From assembly GCA_010909165.1 (NCBI GenBank), contig VJWM01000068.1:682001-746000 (forward strand): a stretch of DNA of 64,000 nt. The letters are read 5' to 3'. The first letter of the stretch is position 1. Each line of letters opens with the position of its first letter. Of the stretch, positions 1-10,460 are shown piece after piece. Made by a program: the position numbers and the translations under genes. This DNA comes from Anthoceros angustus (taxonomy: Eukaryota; Streptophyta; Anthocerotopsida; Anthocerotales; Anthocerotaceae). The notes under the pieces are model-generated. The model was not told where the DNA came from and made no database searches. It saw only the letters and a program-made list of their open reading frames with translations.

Positions 1-221
1 GGCATGGACGCGGCGACCCAGAACAAGATCCTTCTTGTCTGCACAATTCTTCAGGACAGTATAAAAGAGGGATTTCGAAATGCCACAGTCTGTCTGGACC
101 AGAATTCCCAATGCCTCAACAGCACTCGTGAGATGGCCCTGACGATACAGGCTGTTCACGGTTTCACCCGTTACGCCCCTTTCGAGTCCTGCAGGCCTCC
201 CAACCTCAGAATCATCCCACA
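1..221 (-). pseudogene. PPR protein N-terminal fragment, duplicate of 4690-4911
   Basis: Read on the reverse strand, this encodes the start of a PLS-type PPR protein (segments AVEALGILV, VLKNCADKKDLVLGRRVHA in the related copy). It matches 4690-4911 almost base for base, with one substitution and one single-base indel, and diverges sharply after the shared 'atcatcccaca'. The window edge cuts the downstream part, so the full extent is unknown. PPR proteins bind organellar RNA and act in editing, splicing or stability. This piece is too short to be functional as seen. Confidence 0.7.
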
Positions 222-589
222 GGCTGCAGTTGGAGTTCAACAACCACCGACGCACTTCCATATCCAGGGCAACCACTTTCGCCTTCACCTGGGAGGGTTG
301 GGTTTTCTTCCCCCGCACTCATCATTTGACAGGAACAAGCACAGTTCACTCTGCCTCAGGCTACTACTCGAGCCGGAGGTGGTAGACGACACATTTGACC
401 ATGCAATTCTATGGCTCTGATCATCAGCCTTGGCTCCACGGACATAAGGCTGTGGTACACTTTGAAATGAGTTTTATGATGATGCTCGGGGGAGCGCACA
501 TCAATCACTTCGCTTGATCCAACGCCAACGATCCTACCCAGAATTTCTCAAACCATGCACAAACACACAAGCTATCAGCTCATCCAAAT
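222..589. other. intergenic, no gene recognised
   Basis: The sequence leaves the PPR duplication at about 221. No protein similarity, RNA gene or terminal repeat could be recognised here. Confidence 0.4.
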
Positions 590-845
590 GTGTGTCCAAA
601 TGGCTTAGGCCTAATGGGGACACATTTATAAGAACGCCCTTATTAAGCATCTGCGTTTAGATCGGTACTTAGATGGGGTGCCCAAAGGGAGTGGATGCCC
701 TTGTGCAAGTAGCTCAGGCACACCATACCATGGTACAAGTTGTTAAGGCACACCATACCATGGTACAAGTTGTTAAGTAGCAAGTCCCGGGACAAGAAAA
801 TTCCATCCAAGTGAACTATAATATACTTCTTCTTCTTCATCAAGA
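590..845 (+). mobile_element. short retroposon-like repeat with (TTC)n tail, family 1
   Basis: About 250 bp with the shared order 'acatttataagaacg', 'gtacttagatggggt', 'gtgcaagtagct', 'caccat', 'acaagtt', ending in (TTC)n. Diverged relatives lie at 20495-20700 and 40722-40930 in the same orientation and at 49890-50150 inverted. The simple-repeat 3' tail and dispersed copies suggest a SINE or the 3' end of a LINE (inference). This copy contains an internal duplication of 'aggcacaccataccatggtacaagttgttaag'-type sequence at about 715-778. Confidence 0.55.
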
Positions 846-861
846 GCTCCTCGAACTACAC

Positions 862-1036
862 ATATACTAGTATGTGATCAAGGAGGAACATGAAGAGCGC
901 TTTAGACATACATGTAGGCCCGTGATAGTAGATATTATTGGGGGCAACATATATACTAGTATGTAATCAAGGAGGAACATGAAGAGCGCTTTAGACATAC
1001 ATGTAGGCCCGTGATAGTAGATATTATTGGGGGCAT
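862..1036. repeat. two-copy direct tandem repeat, 89-bp period
   Basis: Two nearly identical copies begin with 'atatactagtatgt', at 862 and 951. Each contains 'aaggaggaacatgaagagcg' and 'gatagtagatattattgggg'. Divergence is very low, so the duplication is recent. No coding role is apparent. Confidence 0.85.
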
Positions 1037-1700
1037 TAATAAGAAAACGTATGTATTGGCATACGTAGTGCACTTCACAATCAGATTGAGTCCTTGTGAG
1101 CTCGAAGGACATGTACTAGAAAGTAGTGCGCGGTGTAGTATGTGATTAACGTAATTATTTTGAGGTGAATGTTATCGAGAATAACCATACGTTGTTATGC
1201 ATTTATAAAACACGTAATTTTATTCGACACAAAAAGGAGATATAATCAAGGTAAAGGATATGTTCGCAAAGAAAATTACAATGAAGGCGAGAATTACAAT
1301 CGTAGATAGTTACAACCTCAAAAGGGTTAGGAATGATGTAACTTAAGCAGCAACGCGGAATGATGTAACTCCAGCATTACCTGACATTACTGTAGAATTT
1401 CCAAGAAAACAAATACTTCAAAAATTATTTCAACATGACATAACCGTAGAACTATCAAAAGTAAATACTCCAAAAAAGCATTCATAGCCATAAAAATCCC
1501 AAAAATAAGTACTCCCAAAAAACATTTCAAATCCAAAAATGGACATTAGTTTCAAGAGAAGTTAGTTAATACTTTTCAACTAGAACTTAAAAGTTAATTT
1601 AAACTATTCCTCTAGCAACTCCTTTAATGCAATGCATAAAAGTCTTTTGCACACATCAATAGTCACTGAGCAATATGATGTCTTTTGTTTAGGAGTTTCT
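1037..1700. other. AT-rich intergenic sequence
   Basis: AT-rich sequence with no ORF of recognisable protein. It lies 3' of the low-confidence reverse-strand gene described next, and may hold its 3' untranslated region or unrelated repeat DNA. Confidence 0.4.
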
Positions 1701-1708
1701 TCAGCATC

Positions 1709-1894
1709 TCAGGCTTTCTTACAAAGACTTTCCAAAAGATCATCACATATCTTTTCATGAGTGAAATCATTTATCAACTCTTTGTGTAGTTGCCAATTAT
1801 GATGCTCCAACTTGTGTAAAAGCTCCGTACATTTGACTTTGTGTACTTGGATGGAGTCTTCATAATCCTTTTGGACACCATAATCGAATAAAAC
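1709..1894 (-). CDS. probable terminal exon of unidentified reverse-strand gene
   Basis: The reverse strand is open for about 61 codons and ends at a TGA at 1709-1711. The peptide has protein-like composition, with segments such as DYEDSIQVHKVK, HKLEHHNW and HEKICDDLLESLCKKA. An in-frame stop just upstream is preceded by an AG, so this could be an exon with an acceptor near 1895. A strong donor-like GTAAGG on the reverse strand near 2030 would leave an intron of about 135 bp. Phase consistency was not established. The product is not recognised. Confidence 0.35.
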   Translation of the reverse strand, partial: VLFDYGVQKDYEDSIQVHKVKCTELLHKLEHHNWQLHKELINDFTHEKICDDLLESLCKKA

Positions 1895-2025
1895 CTATTC
1901 TTGTGAGAGATGTAGCCTGCTGGATCATTGGATAAATCTTTGATGGGAATCTAAAAACCATTGGTGTTAGAAAACAAAAGTTCAAACTCAAAAGCCAATG
2001 TAAAGTTTCTCACATTTTTTGCGCC

Positions 2026-2771
2026 TTACCCTTTTGCAATCGTGTCTATTAACTCATCGTACTCGACAATTGCTGCCCTCACGGAACTTTCTCCCTCAAC
2101 TTTAATCTTGCAAGTAGAAGAACTACAGACCATTGATGAGCTCTCTTTCTCAAAATGAGTATCGTTCCCAAATTTTCCTAGTGCCATGCTTGTATCCTTT
2201 ACTGTATGCATATCCTCCTCTGAAATGTGGGAGGTAGTGAACATGCTCCTGCTACTGACTTCTAGGTCACGCTGAACATTGTGGCTCGGAACATTCTCAT
2301 CCTCTGAAATTTGGGAGGTTGTGAATGTTCAGCTCGGAACATTCTCATCCTCTGAAATTTGGGAGGTTGTGAATGTTCAGCTCGGAACATTCTCATCCTC
2401 TGAAATTTGGGAGGTTGTGAACAGGCTCCTACTACTGACTTCTAGGTCACTATGAACATTGTGGCTCGGTACATTCTCGTCCTTTGAAATTTGAGAGGTT
2501 GTGAACAGAGGAGCCGAAATTTGGGAGGTTGTGAACAGGGGCGCCCGCTACTGACTTCTAGGTCACTCTGAACATTGTGGCCAGGTATTTGCTCATCCTC
2601 ATCTTTGTGACTAGACGTATTTTCATCTTCATCTTCAATTTCAACGTTCAAGTGTCTCATGACATTGTAGCTAATCACACTCTGGTTGTCATATTCAACT
2701 TTGACTATTCTCCTCATCGTGGAGCTCAGTATCAGTAATATACAGGAAAAGCAGATCACAGGATTATGCAT
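2026..2771 (-). pseudogene. unidentified acidic, repeat-containing reverse-strand gene
   Basis: Two reverse-strand open segments (2442-2771 and 2026-2244) encode a hydrophilic, acidic protein. A repeat theme, HNV.SDLEVSSRS..TTS.ISE.E, recurs across 2200-2600. Between the segments, 48-bp tandem copies carry in-frame TGA codons, so the frame is interrupted as written. The lower segment ends at a GTAAGG donor-like site. It could be a real multi-exon gene with a bad repeat region, or a pseudogene. No family was recognised. Confidence 0.35.
2218..2540. repeat. tandem repeat, 48-bp core with longer variants
   Basis: The core 'cggaacattctcatcctctg' followed by 'aaatttgggaggttgtgaa' occurs about three times at near-perfect 48-bp spacing, with longer diverged units on both sides ('ctactgacttctaggtcac'). 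The long units match the reverse-strand protein repeat. The 48-bp units keep frame but contain stops. Confidence 0.8.
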
Positions 2772-2804
2772 AACTAATGACCAAACAATTGCAATAAAAA
2801 ACTA

Positions 2805-2996
2805 TCATGAAAACAAAGCTGGAAGAGCTTTCTTCGAGGCATGTTTGGGTCTTGCAAGTATTTTGAGCAGTATGGCGTATTTCATTTCATTTTTGGAAAG
2901 AATATAGTCTCGCACGATAGAACTCTTGCATGGAAGTCCAGCGCGCCCATAGAGTGCAACGACGTATGCATCACCATTGCTTAACAGGCGCTTCAC
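2805..2996 (-). pseudogene. fragment with degenerate P-loop-like motif
   Basis: The reverse strand encodes about 63 residues containing VVALYGRAGLPCKSSIVRDY, which resembles the Walker A region of NB-ARC or STAND ATPases (ALYGRAGxGKSSIVRDY is the usual look). The motif has one extra residue and Cys in place of the conserved Gly before Lys-Ser. No further NB-ARC motifs were found nearby. It may be a disease-resistance-like fragment, possibly part of the same reverse-strand gene. Low certainty. Confidence 0.25.
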
Positions 2997-3700
2997 CTCT
3001 CTAGATGATATCTTTTACCAAGGATGAGAAAACTCCATCCCGGCAAGTGATCATCTCGTAGGGGCGCTTAATTGCATAGTTCCAATGGACTTATGAGTAG
3101 AGTTCCAATGGAGTCACGAGTATATGGGCGGTTTCATGTTATCATTATCAAGAAGTCAAGTTTACAAAAGTCAAATGGTGTGGATAAATATGTATTATGC
3201 CTTCATGGAAACTTGTATGATGTCCTATTGATCATAGCCAAGTTTTCCAAGTTGGATTTTAAGTTTATACAGCTAATTTTATAAATTGTATAGGACTAAT
3301 TACATTAACTTTACATGGCTAAATTTATAAGAATAAATTTAAACCTAATTTATTATCTTTATAAGATTTATTATTCTTTTTATATCAAGCTAATTAGATT
3401 AATATTGAAAATCAATCTCAGTGTTTAGTGTTAACTACTTAATACCGTAGTAGCTAAGAAGTTGATGATTCGTGCCCGTTTTATAGTCCCTTGACCACGG
3501 GAGTGCCAAGTTAACATGTTGAAGCTCCAGTGCGGGCAAAGCCCAACACAACCCACCTCCACCCACCTACCTGCCGTCCTTCTCCTCGGCTAGGTTTTCT
3601 ATGCACCATCACTTCCTACATCGACCGGACAGGGTGCTGTTACCATACAGGGTGTTTGTCAGTGGATGTCCCTTTGGACATCTATGGGTTGACCCTGGTG
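2997..3700. other. intergenic, AT-rich then mixed
   Basis: 3270-3470 is strongly AT-rich. 3520-3700 is more balanced and leads into the PPR fragment. No gene recognised. Confidence 0.35.
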
Positions 3701-3704
3701 CACT

Positions 3705-4206
3705 GTGGAAGCCATCAAGCATCGAATTGTAAGGCCCAATTACGTTTTGTTGCTCACCCTCCTGTCCGAAAACTCTCTTCTTGAACCCTTGGAGATGGGC
3801 AAGCAGCTTCATGCACATATTAGAAAGGGAGGACATGAAACTGATTGTCTTTGTAGCCAGCAGCCTGGCAAACATGTATGCAAAGTGTGGCAGCTTAGAG
3901 GACGCTCAGAAAGGTTTTGACGGGCTTGTTGAGAAAAATGTGGTGACGTGGACTGCCGTGACAGCAAGGTCTTCCTCACAGGGCATGGGCCGGGAAGCCC
4001 TTCATATCAACAGTGCTATGGTGCAAAAGGAGGGCATCGCGGCACCTAGTTTTGTGACATTGTTGTGCCTCCTTCAGGCATGTGCATGTGTAGGGACCCC
4101 GGCATTGAACAAGGGGAAGCGGCTATGTGCACAAATAAGAGAACAAGGACATCTAGGTGATGTCTCTGTTGCCAATGTTCAGTTACGCAGTTCCTCGACA
4201 ACGTAA
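3705..4206 (+). pseudogene. PPR pseudogene fragment, forward strand
   Basis: Encodes two to three PPR units of PLS type: EMGKQLHAHI..., then after a frameshift near 3835 SSLANMYAKCGSLEDAQKGF, KNVVTWTAV, SFVTLLCLLQACACVGTPAL and a further GKRLCAQIREQGHL. The first and second pieces are in different frames. The stop follows at about 4206. No E or DYW domain is present and the N-terminus is missing. A typical plant PLS protein is 500-900 residues. Its 3' end points toward the reverse-strand PPR fragment at 4288-4905. Confidence 0.7.
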
Positions 4207-4287
4207 AAGAGACCTCCGGGAATGCTATCATAGTGTCTCTGCACCAAAAGCCCCAAAGCCTCGACAGCCTTGAGCAACAAGATGGCC

Positions 4288-4905
4288 CTAATCACATTGC
4301 TTGCTCACGGCCTCAGCCCTGGCATACATATCCATCAAGGCACTGCACACAAACAAATCAAGTTGAACACCACTGGCCACCACATCAGCATGCACCTGCT
4401 GCCCAGTTTTCAGGTCTGGTCCCCTTGCACAAGCCTGAAGGGCAGCGACAAAAACATGACCATCCGGCTTCACACTTGACCTGCGCATCCGATGATACAG
4501 TTCTATGGCCTGCTTGTCTTGTCCATGTGTAACATGCGCAGAAACTATGGAAGACCACATGAAGGCATCTGGGTTGGCAACCATGGTGAACACATCCATC
4601 GCCTGCTGCAATCTGCCATTCAAAGCATACATTCGCAGAATGTGGTTGCACAGGAACGTGTCTGATTGATAGCCTTGTTTCACGGCGAAGGCATGGACGC
4701 GGCGACCCAGAACAAGATCCTTCTTGTCTGCACAATTCTTCAGGACAGTATAAAAGAGGGATTTCGAAATGCCACAGTCTGTCCGGACCAGAATTCCCAA
4801 TGCCTCAACAGCACTCGTGAGATGGCCCTGACGATACAGGCTGTTCACGGTTTCACCCGTTACGCCCCTTTCGAGTCCTGCAGGCCTCCCAACCTGCAGA
4901 ATCAT
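4288..4905 (-). pseudogene. PPR protein, N-terminal 205 residues only
   Basis: An open frame of 205 residues starts with Met at 4905. It contains four to five PPR units: VNSLYRQGHLTSAVEAL, LFYTVLKNCADKKDLVLGRRV, NHILRMYALNGRLQQAMDVF, DAFMWSSIVSAHVTHGQDKQ and VFVAALQACARGPDLKTGQ, then SALMDMYARAEAV before the stop. It lacks the later repeats and any E/DYW domain, so it is a truncated gene. The first 221 bases of the window duplicate its 5' part. The pseudogenes at 14562 and 34790 descend from the same family (VEALG.LV.TDCG, LGRRVHAF.VK.GY). Confidence 0.75.
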
Positions 4906-4911
4906 CCCACA

Positions 4912-5770
4912 ATAAGCTCCTTGAAGTCAGGCCAGCAGTAGCTCTTCGTGCTAATTCTCCACTTTTCTGGGTCTACAAAACATGTGAACTCAAGGGACCC
5001 TGTTGCCCCTTGCATGACTCCATTGCAACGTTCCCAGACAGCGACAGGAATGTGTCAAAGGCGCCCGGCTGGCAGACTCTGCTGCAGGAGGCAGATTTTC
5101 GTCACCATCATCCGGCACAGCTAATAAACACAGCGGGAGATATCAGGGGAGAGACACTCATATGACAACGCACTCGGCAATCTGTCTAGTTGCAACTTGC
5201 ATGGAACATAAATGGACAGGTTGCCCGTCTGCTTGTCTGAACTAGGAGAGGAGATCAAGCTAATATTCCTTCCATTTGGTAAATCCTTTTGCACCTGCAT
5301 ATGTGCGCTGTGTTGCGCGGGTATACCTGAACAAAAGGGGGTAGGTGGGGAAAGGGGACAGCGTGTAGGTCTTGTGGGAGCCAGGAGTCGAAGGGGTGTC
5401 AAAGCCAGACCCTCAGGGATCGAAAGCAAACAGAAAGGGGAGGTGGGGACCCGGGGGAGGTCCTTCCTGCGAGCTGGAAAGTATGTGGGGAAGGCGAGTC
5501 GGGACAGCGGACCAGCCTGGAGGGGGATGTTGGTATGGAACGGCGTGCGGACACCGACTGGACGAGTTCGGAAGAAGAGCTCTGGCAGCACCAGGGGTGC
5601 ATGCCTCTCATGATGGTCCTCGCAAGCAGGACAAGCTTGCTACAGCCCATCGGTGTGGTCACTGCTAAACCACATGTCCTGGAGACCATCCGTTGTCGTT
5701 TATGGCAGGGTAGAGATGGCTCCACTCCCTCCACGGGGGATGTGGAGGAGCAGGTGAATAGCAAGGAATG
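4912..5770. other. 5' flank of RLK1
   Basis: No coding sequence recognised. The stretch 5330-5560 is G-rich and purine-rich on the forward strand. It should contain the promoter of RLK1, but no TATA box could be assigned with confidence. It is not shared with the RLK2 or RLK3 upstream flanks. Confidence 0.4.
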
Positions 5771-5835
5771 ACACTAGAGCAGTGGCATCCCCGTGCTGCC
5801 TTGCAACTTTTCCTTCCCTTGGCACTGCCATCTTG

Positions 5836-8305
5836 ATGGCAATCTCCACAACTTCTGAAGTAGTGCTCCTCGCCTTCCTGTTCAGTTGGTTGCAGACGCT
5901 GGGAAGGAGCCAAAGCCTGGGCTGGATCGTTGTAGGTAACACTGGCCTGCCCACTTGCTCCTACTGCGTCAACGCCATCAGCGGCACCAAGGCCAACCGC
6001 AGTGCGGTCGTAGATTATTCTAGCTTGCAGGTGGGGATCTACCGCTGCCTCAAGTTCGATTGGAACGAGCTGTGGGCCATCGACAACGCCACCAACGCTA
6101 TTCAGATTCATGACCCCACGAACATTACGCGGTGCCTCGAAGCTCGGTTGCAATCCGATTACGAGGGCGGGAATGTCACCCTGCTGCCTCTGCACCTCAG
6201 TGCTTGCGACGGCAGCAGCAACCGGCAGTGGTTTTTCGACTCTGCTGTCAAGACTGTGAGAAGCGGGCTCACGGATTCGGATGGGGGCCCTGTCTACATG
6301 GTGGTGGCCGACCTGCCGAGCGAACACATCCAGCGGTCTTCCGCCTACTACAATCTCTACCTCAGCACTCTCCGGGCGCCAGGGTTCCGTTTCTCCCAGC
6401 TCACCTTCGTGCCTGCGTCCAGTCTGCGGAACAACTACTCCGATCTCTTTCTCAATATCAGGAGTGCAGATCCGGGGAAGAATTCGAGAAATCTGATGTA
6501 CAACGGGGGCTTCGAGCGCTCCACGTTGCTGGGAACCTGGCCTCATGGTGTCGACTGCTCCAATTTCTCGGGTACCTGCTCCAAGTTGTCTCTCTTCGAT
6601 GGCGAGATCTTCTCCCTTTGCTCATGGGGCATCGATAATCCGCCGAAAATGCCCTTACGGATTCACAACCGAGCATCTTGGAGGGCTGCGGAGGGCAACT
6701 CCGCTCTGCTGCTTCCCGGCGGGGTGTCCATCAATCAGACCATTCCCACAGAACCCAACTCTTCTTACACCCTTTCCTTCTCCTTGGCTGGGTTTCTGAC
6801 CCACGATGCCACCTCCGACAGCTACCATCTTTGCTCCGATCAGACAGGGTATGTGACAGTTACAGCCGGCGTGGAGTCCGCGGCATTCTCAGTGGATGCA
6901 TCCAGCACAGACTCCGGCACCATTTGGTTCCGCAAGACCTTGACCTTCTTCAGCTCCGGCTCGGCTACCGTCATCTCCTTTAATAGCACTGGCTTTTCAC
7001 AAACATGTGGCCCCGTCCTGGATGACGTTGGGGTGATCTTGCCCGGTTCATCGCACGGACTTCTGCAGGTGGTAGCGGCGGCGGTTGCTTCATCCGTCTT
7101 CGTGGCCCTCGTCCTAGTCCTCGCAGCTCTTGTGCTTTCGAGAAGAAGGAAGTCTCGTCCAGAACCTCACTTGGATCCTGATGCAGTGCACAATGTTAGA
7201 GTGTTCTCCTACAGCGAGATTCAGAGGGCCACAGGCAGGTGGAGCATGGTGTTGGGAGAAGGAGGTTTCAGTACAGTTTACAAGGCACAGTTTCCTGACG
7301 AAATGGTTGGAGCAGTCAAAGTGGAGAAACACCGACCCTCCAAACTCTCGGTGTTCGTACAGGAGGTGACTCTGTTACAACGAGTCCATCACAGAAATCT
7401 GGTCAACCTCCTGGGATTCTGTGCGACAAGAGGTTTGCATCCCCATCCTTGCTCTGCAGTCAAGTCAGTCCTTGCCACACATTTTGCTAGCATGCAGGTT
7501 GTATAGACTCCATCATCCTTGTCCCACGTGTTTGAGACGCTCACAAGCAGGTCCTTTCTCCTTTTTTTCAGGTCATCGTGTTCTTGTGTTTGAGTATCTC
7601 CCCAACAAAAGCCTGTACCAAAGGCTGCATCCTGATGAGGAAGGTGAGAAGGACAACGTCATGCTGTCCTGGAACATTCGGATGAAAATCATCTACCAAG
7701 TTGCTTGCGCTCTCGAGTATCTGCATCATGGTACCAGCCCTCCAGTTGTGCACCGGGACATCAAGTCAGCCAACATCTTGCTCACAGCCACTGATTCAGC
7801 CAAGCTTGCTGACTTTGGGCTGTCCAAAGCCGCTCCACCGGGTGCTACGTCTTTCCAGTCTGTGAACACGGTGGTCAGGGGCTCCCTAGGGTACTTGGAC
7901 CCCAGGTATGTGCGGTCTGGAGTGTTCTCTCCCAAGAGCGATGTGTACAGCTTTGGAGTGGTAGTGCTCGAGATCATCAGTGGCTACCCAGCCATCAAAG
8001 ACATGGACCTACTTCCATACTGGGCTGCTGACTATCTGTCTAACCCAGATCTTGCCTCTGAGATCGTCGACAAGCGCCTTTCTGGAGAGTTTGATGATGC
8101 AGATCTCCACATCCTGATCGGCCTTGTTAAGATGTGTCTTCAGGAGGAGTCCGAGCTTAGGCCTACCATGCAGCAGGTTTTGTCATTCCTGGCGGATTCG
8201 CACTTCAGCGGACATCCCTCTCTACATCTGGCGCCTATCCCTGATGGACTCCCAAAGCCACCAGAAAATATCGAAATACCGGTCACAGATGCGTCCAGTT
8301 CCTAA
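5836..8305 (+). CDS. RLK1: receptor-like Ser/Thr kinase with ricin-B-like and DUF642-like ectodomain
   Basis: Two exons (5836-7432, 7572-8305) give about 776 residues. The Met at 5836 is chosen over 5782 because it starts a good signal peptide (VVLLAFLFSWLQTLG, about 1-26) and aligns with the RLK3 start. Ectodomain: about 60-140 resembles a ricin-B lectin segment (CLEA..., GNVTLLPLHLSACDG, RQWFF). About 218-402 resembles one DUF642/galactose-binding-like domain (NGGFE at 223; CGPVLDDVGV at 391-400). Many N-glycosylation sequons. Membrane span about 411-434, then RRRK. Kinase about 472-735: GEGGFSTV 474-481, Lys495, Glu510, HRD 593-595, DFG 613-615, GSLGYLDPRY. It is therefore an RD kinase with all catalytic residues. 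The likely role is cell-surface sensing of wall or glycan ligands; the ligand is inferred only. Confidence 0.87.
7433..7571 (+). other. RLK1 intron
   Basis: A 139-bp GT-AG intron. The donor follows 'gcgacaagag' (..CATR|G) and the acceptor is 'tttttttcag' before 'gtcatcgtg'. Splicing joins ..GFCATRG to HRVLVFEYL, the expected kinase subdomain IV-V boundary. RLK3 has a 136-bp intron at the homologous place. Confidence 0.85.
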
Positions 8306-8534
8306 CTGTTTGCTTCCTCCGACAAGTGTTAGTTGGAGGAACTGTCTGTCGCCTCCGACACGTGTCCCTTGAGTGATGAAAGGCAAACTCCACTGGCTCC
8401 GCCCGGGTCTCTTGAGTGAAAAGTAAGCTCCAGTGGCAACTGCATAGCCAGACTATAATAACCCTTATAATAAGCCAGCTTCCTTCACTTCAGCCCTTCC
8501 ACGAGGCTGGCGTGGCGGGAGGCTAGGGCGGGAG

Positions 8535-8771
8535 GTGCTGCTGCAGGAGCTCACGGCGGTGGAGGCCAGCATCCGGCCGCACACCGAAGGAGGAGGAGCT
8601 GCAAGAGGAGTTGACAGTGGGGGTGCGGAGGCGATGTCGAAAGGAGAGGCAGAGCATAGTGAGCAGTCCACCCCTCCTCCAAGGAAGACAAGCGCGCGAG
8701 GGAGGAAGTGGGATTACGCCGAGTTGGACACGGTGTTAGAGGAGGAAGCACGGCAGGTAAGGATGGGCTAA
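8535..8771 (+). CDS. small hypothetical ORF after RLK1, copy A
   Basis: 78 codons rich in Glu, Gly and Ala, with TPPPRKTSARGRKWDYAELD and VLEEEARQV. The C-terminal part is similar in spacer B (28550-28780), with a 9-base in-frame difference. Downstream, other frames carry RVRATLPGL and MEAMLNG, so a longer frame may have been broken by indels. This could be a DNA-binding or transposon accessory protein, but no family is recognised. Confidence 0.3.
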   Translation: MLLQELTAVEASIRPHTEGGGAARGVDSGGAEAMSKGEAEHSEQSTPPPRKTSARGRKWDYAELDTVLEEEARQVRMG

Positions 8772-8982
8772 CAACACCCAACGCTTGAACGCGGGCTCGT
8801 GGAGGCGGCTCGGTGAGCCAACAGAGGGTCAGGGCAACGTTGCCCGGGTTGCGCAACACTGTTCGGGGAATGGAGGCCATGCTAAACGGCCTGCGCCTGA
8901 GCATGGAGGCCATGGAGGACGCGTTGGAGGAAGACTAGGCTTGGTCCTCCTCCCTAGGGCTTGGTGCACTGGCAGTAGCACT

Positions 8983-9480
8983 CACTACCACAAAACGGGT
9001 CCACATATGACGTAGAATATGACGAAGGATTTACGCGGACGGGCACTAAATGACGCGGGTTGGAAATGCCCGCCCATCATATTATGCGTCAAATTGAACC
9101 CGTCACAAACGGTTCTTAATGTCGCGGGGTCCCAAATGACCATAGTGGTGGCGGTCGGTTCCTGGTTCATGGGTACAATATTCGTACATTCCGGCAGTAC
9201 GTGGGCGGATGGGCCCGTGGCGCCACCTCATCTTCCACATTGGACACTACGCATATGACAAGGCGCGCAAATTTGGCGATTTTGCCCGCTAGACGTGTCT
9301 TGTACGGAGGTGTCCACCGGGCGTCTGCGTGCCGTTATGCACCATGACGTGGCATCCGTAACAACAAGGTTGCCGCGAATATCGGACGGACGGTCATATC
9401 CCCGCCGTCGGCCCATGCATGGTTGGCGCCGTCCATCAACGCGGGCGCGGTGACATGGCCACTATCACGTTCTAGTCCCT
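8983..9480. mobile_element. CACTA-like terminal region, copy A
   Basis: Begins with CACTACCACAAAACGGG, which fits the CACTA superfamily end (CACTA plus a short inverted terminus). It is followed by subterminal sequence repeating 'gacgcggg', 'cccgtcacaaa' and 'gcgtcaaa' in both orientations. The matching opposite terminus was not located. Copy B begins at 28983 with the same motif. Confidence 0.4.
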
Positions 9481-9992
9481 CCTAGCCAATAGCTTCCCTT
9501 GCTGTCAATGGATCTGACAACAATGGATTGCCCAATCATGGGCAAGTTCAAGCCTTCTCTCCATTGCTTGCACACGTTGATGTGTAATTGGCGTTTTGTA
9601 TGACACGAGGGTTCAAAATACCAATGAGCATGGCCAATGGCTGCGATTGATGTAGAGGCACTTCATTGGACGGGACGCAGTGATTTTACGGTCGCTTTCC
9701 ACCCGCGGCCACGGTGCGGATTAGGCAAGCTTCCAACAGTGTAATTTCAAATTATGAAACCCTAAACGCCGAGCAAAAGCCAGGCACCCTCGCTGAAATT
9801 AGGGTTGTACGCACCAGAGGAGTTAATACAAAGGGTTATCTTAGCCAGCAACAAACATACCTTCTAATTAGGTCTTTCCAACTCAGGGAACTCGGGCCAA
9901 GCAAAATCCGTGCATTATTAAATCGAGGTTACCCTATCTCCTGCTTAAAATAAGTCTAGCATAAAAACCCGTTTCGACCCAGCCCACTCCAT
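9481..9992. other. noncoding repeat-like sequence
   Basis: No gene recognised. Contains 'atcaacgcg...gacatggccactatcacg', a segment present once here but twice in tandem in spacer B (29404-29975). Also 'aaaccctaaacgccgagc' and 'gaaattagggttg', which look telomere-like only in isolation. Confidence 0.4.
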
Positions 9993-9996
9993 TCAC

Positions 9997-10385
9997 CTAA
10001 CCCAAAACATATCGAGCTGCATTGATACTAAGGGGACGTACTGCTTTTCCCTCGTGCCGCCGCTTTGACGAATGTTCCAACCTCCATGCTGGTCCTCCCT
10101 TCTTCCGAACTCCTCGGCCGAAAAAGCCATCCCTTCCGGGCTTAGTCCATCCGTCAATCGATGCCAAACCATCAAACGGGCCACATATTGCGGTTGAAAA
10201 ACCGGACACAAAAGGCTCTTCACAAGCCACAAAATAGAGGACACCTCCGACTCCGAACAGCAAACCCCGTACCTGTGTTTCTTCTTCCACCGGTGTGTCG
10301 AATCCATTAGACTCGCCAGCATACTGCTCCTGCGCCGGGGTCTACTTGGCACACATCCACCAACGTTAGCAAAGGGGTAACACAT
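9997..10385 (-). CDS. unidentified reverse-strand ORF region, copy A
   Basis: Two overlapping reverse-strand frames are open here (130 and 97 codons). The counterpart is 30325-30701, and indels shift the frames between copies. No family motif is visible. It may be the remains of a transposon accessory gene, given the neighbouring PIF/Harbinger and CACTA sequence. Confidence 0.2.
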
Positions 10386-10460
10386 TTGGTAAATAGGACC
10401 CCATCACATGGTTCATGCCCACCAGCAGTGTTACGGGAGAATTGTCCTCTTCTGTGTCCT

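Noticed and set aside
6132-6638. Overlapping alternative frame inside RLK1 exon 1 (168 codons)
   Set aside because: Shadow of a GC-biased coding exon; the RLK frame has the signal peptide, domain motifs and conserved intron.
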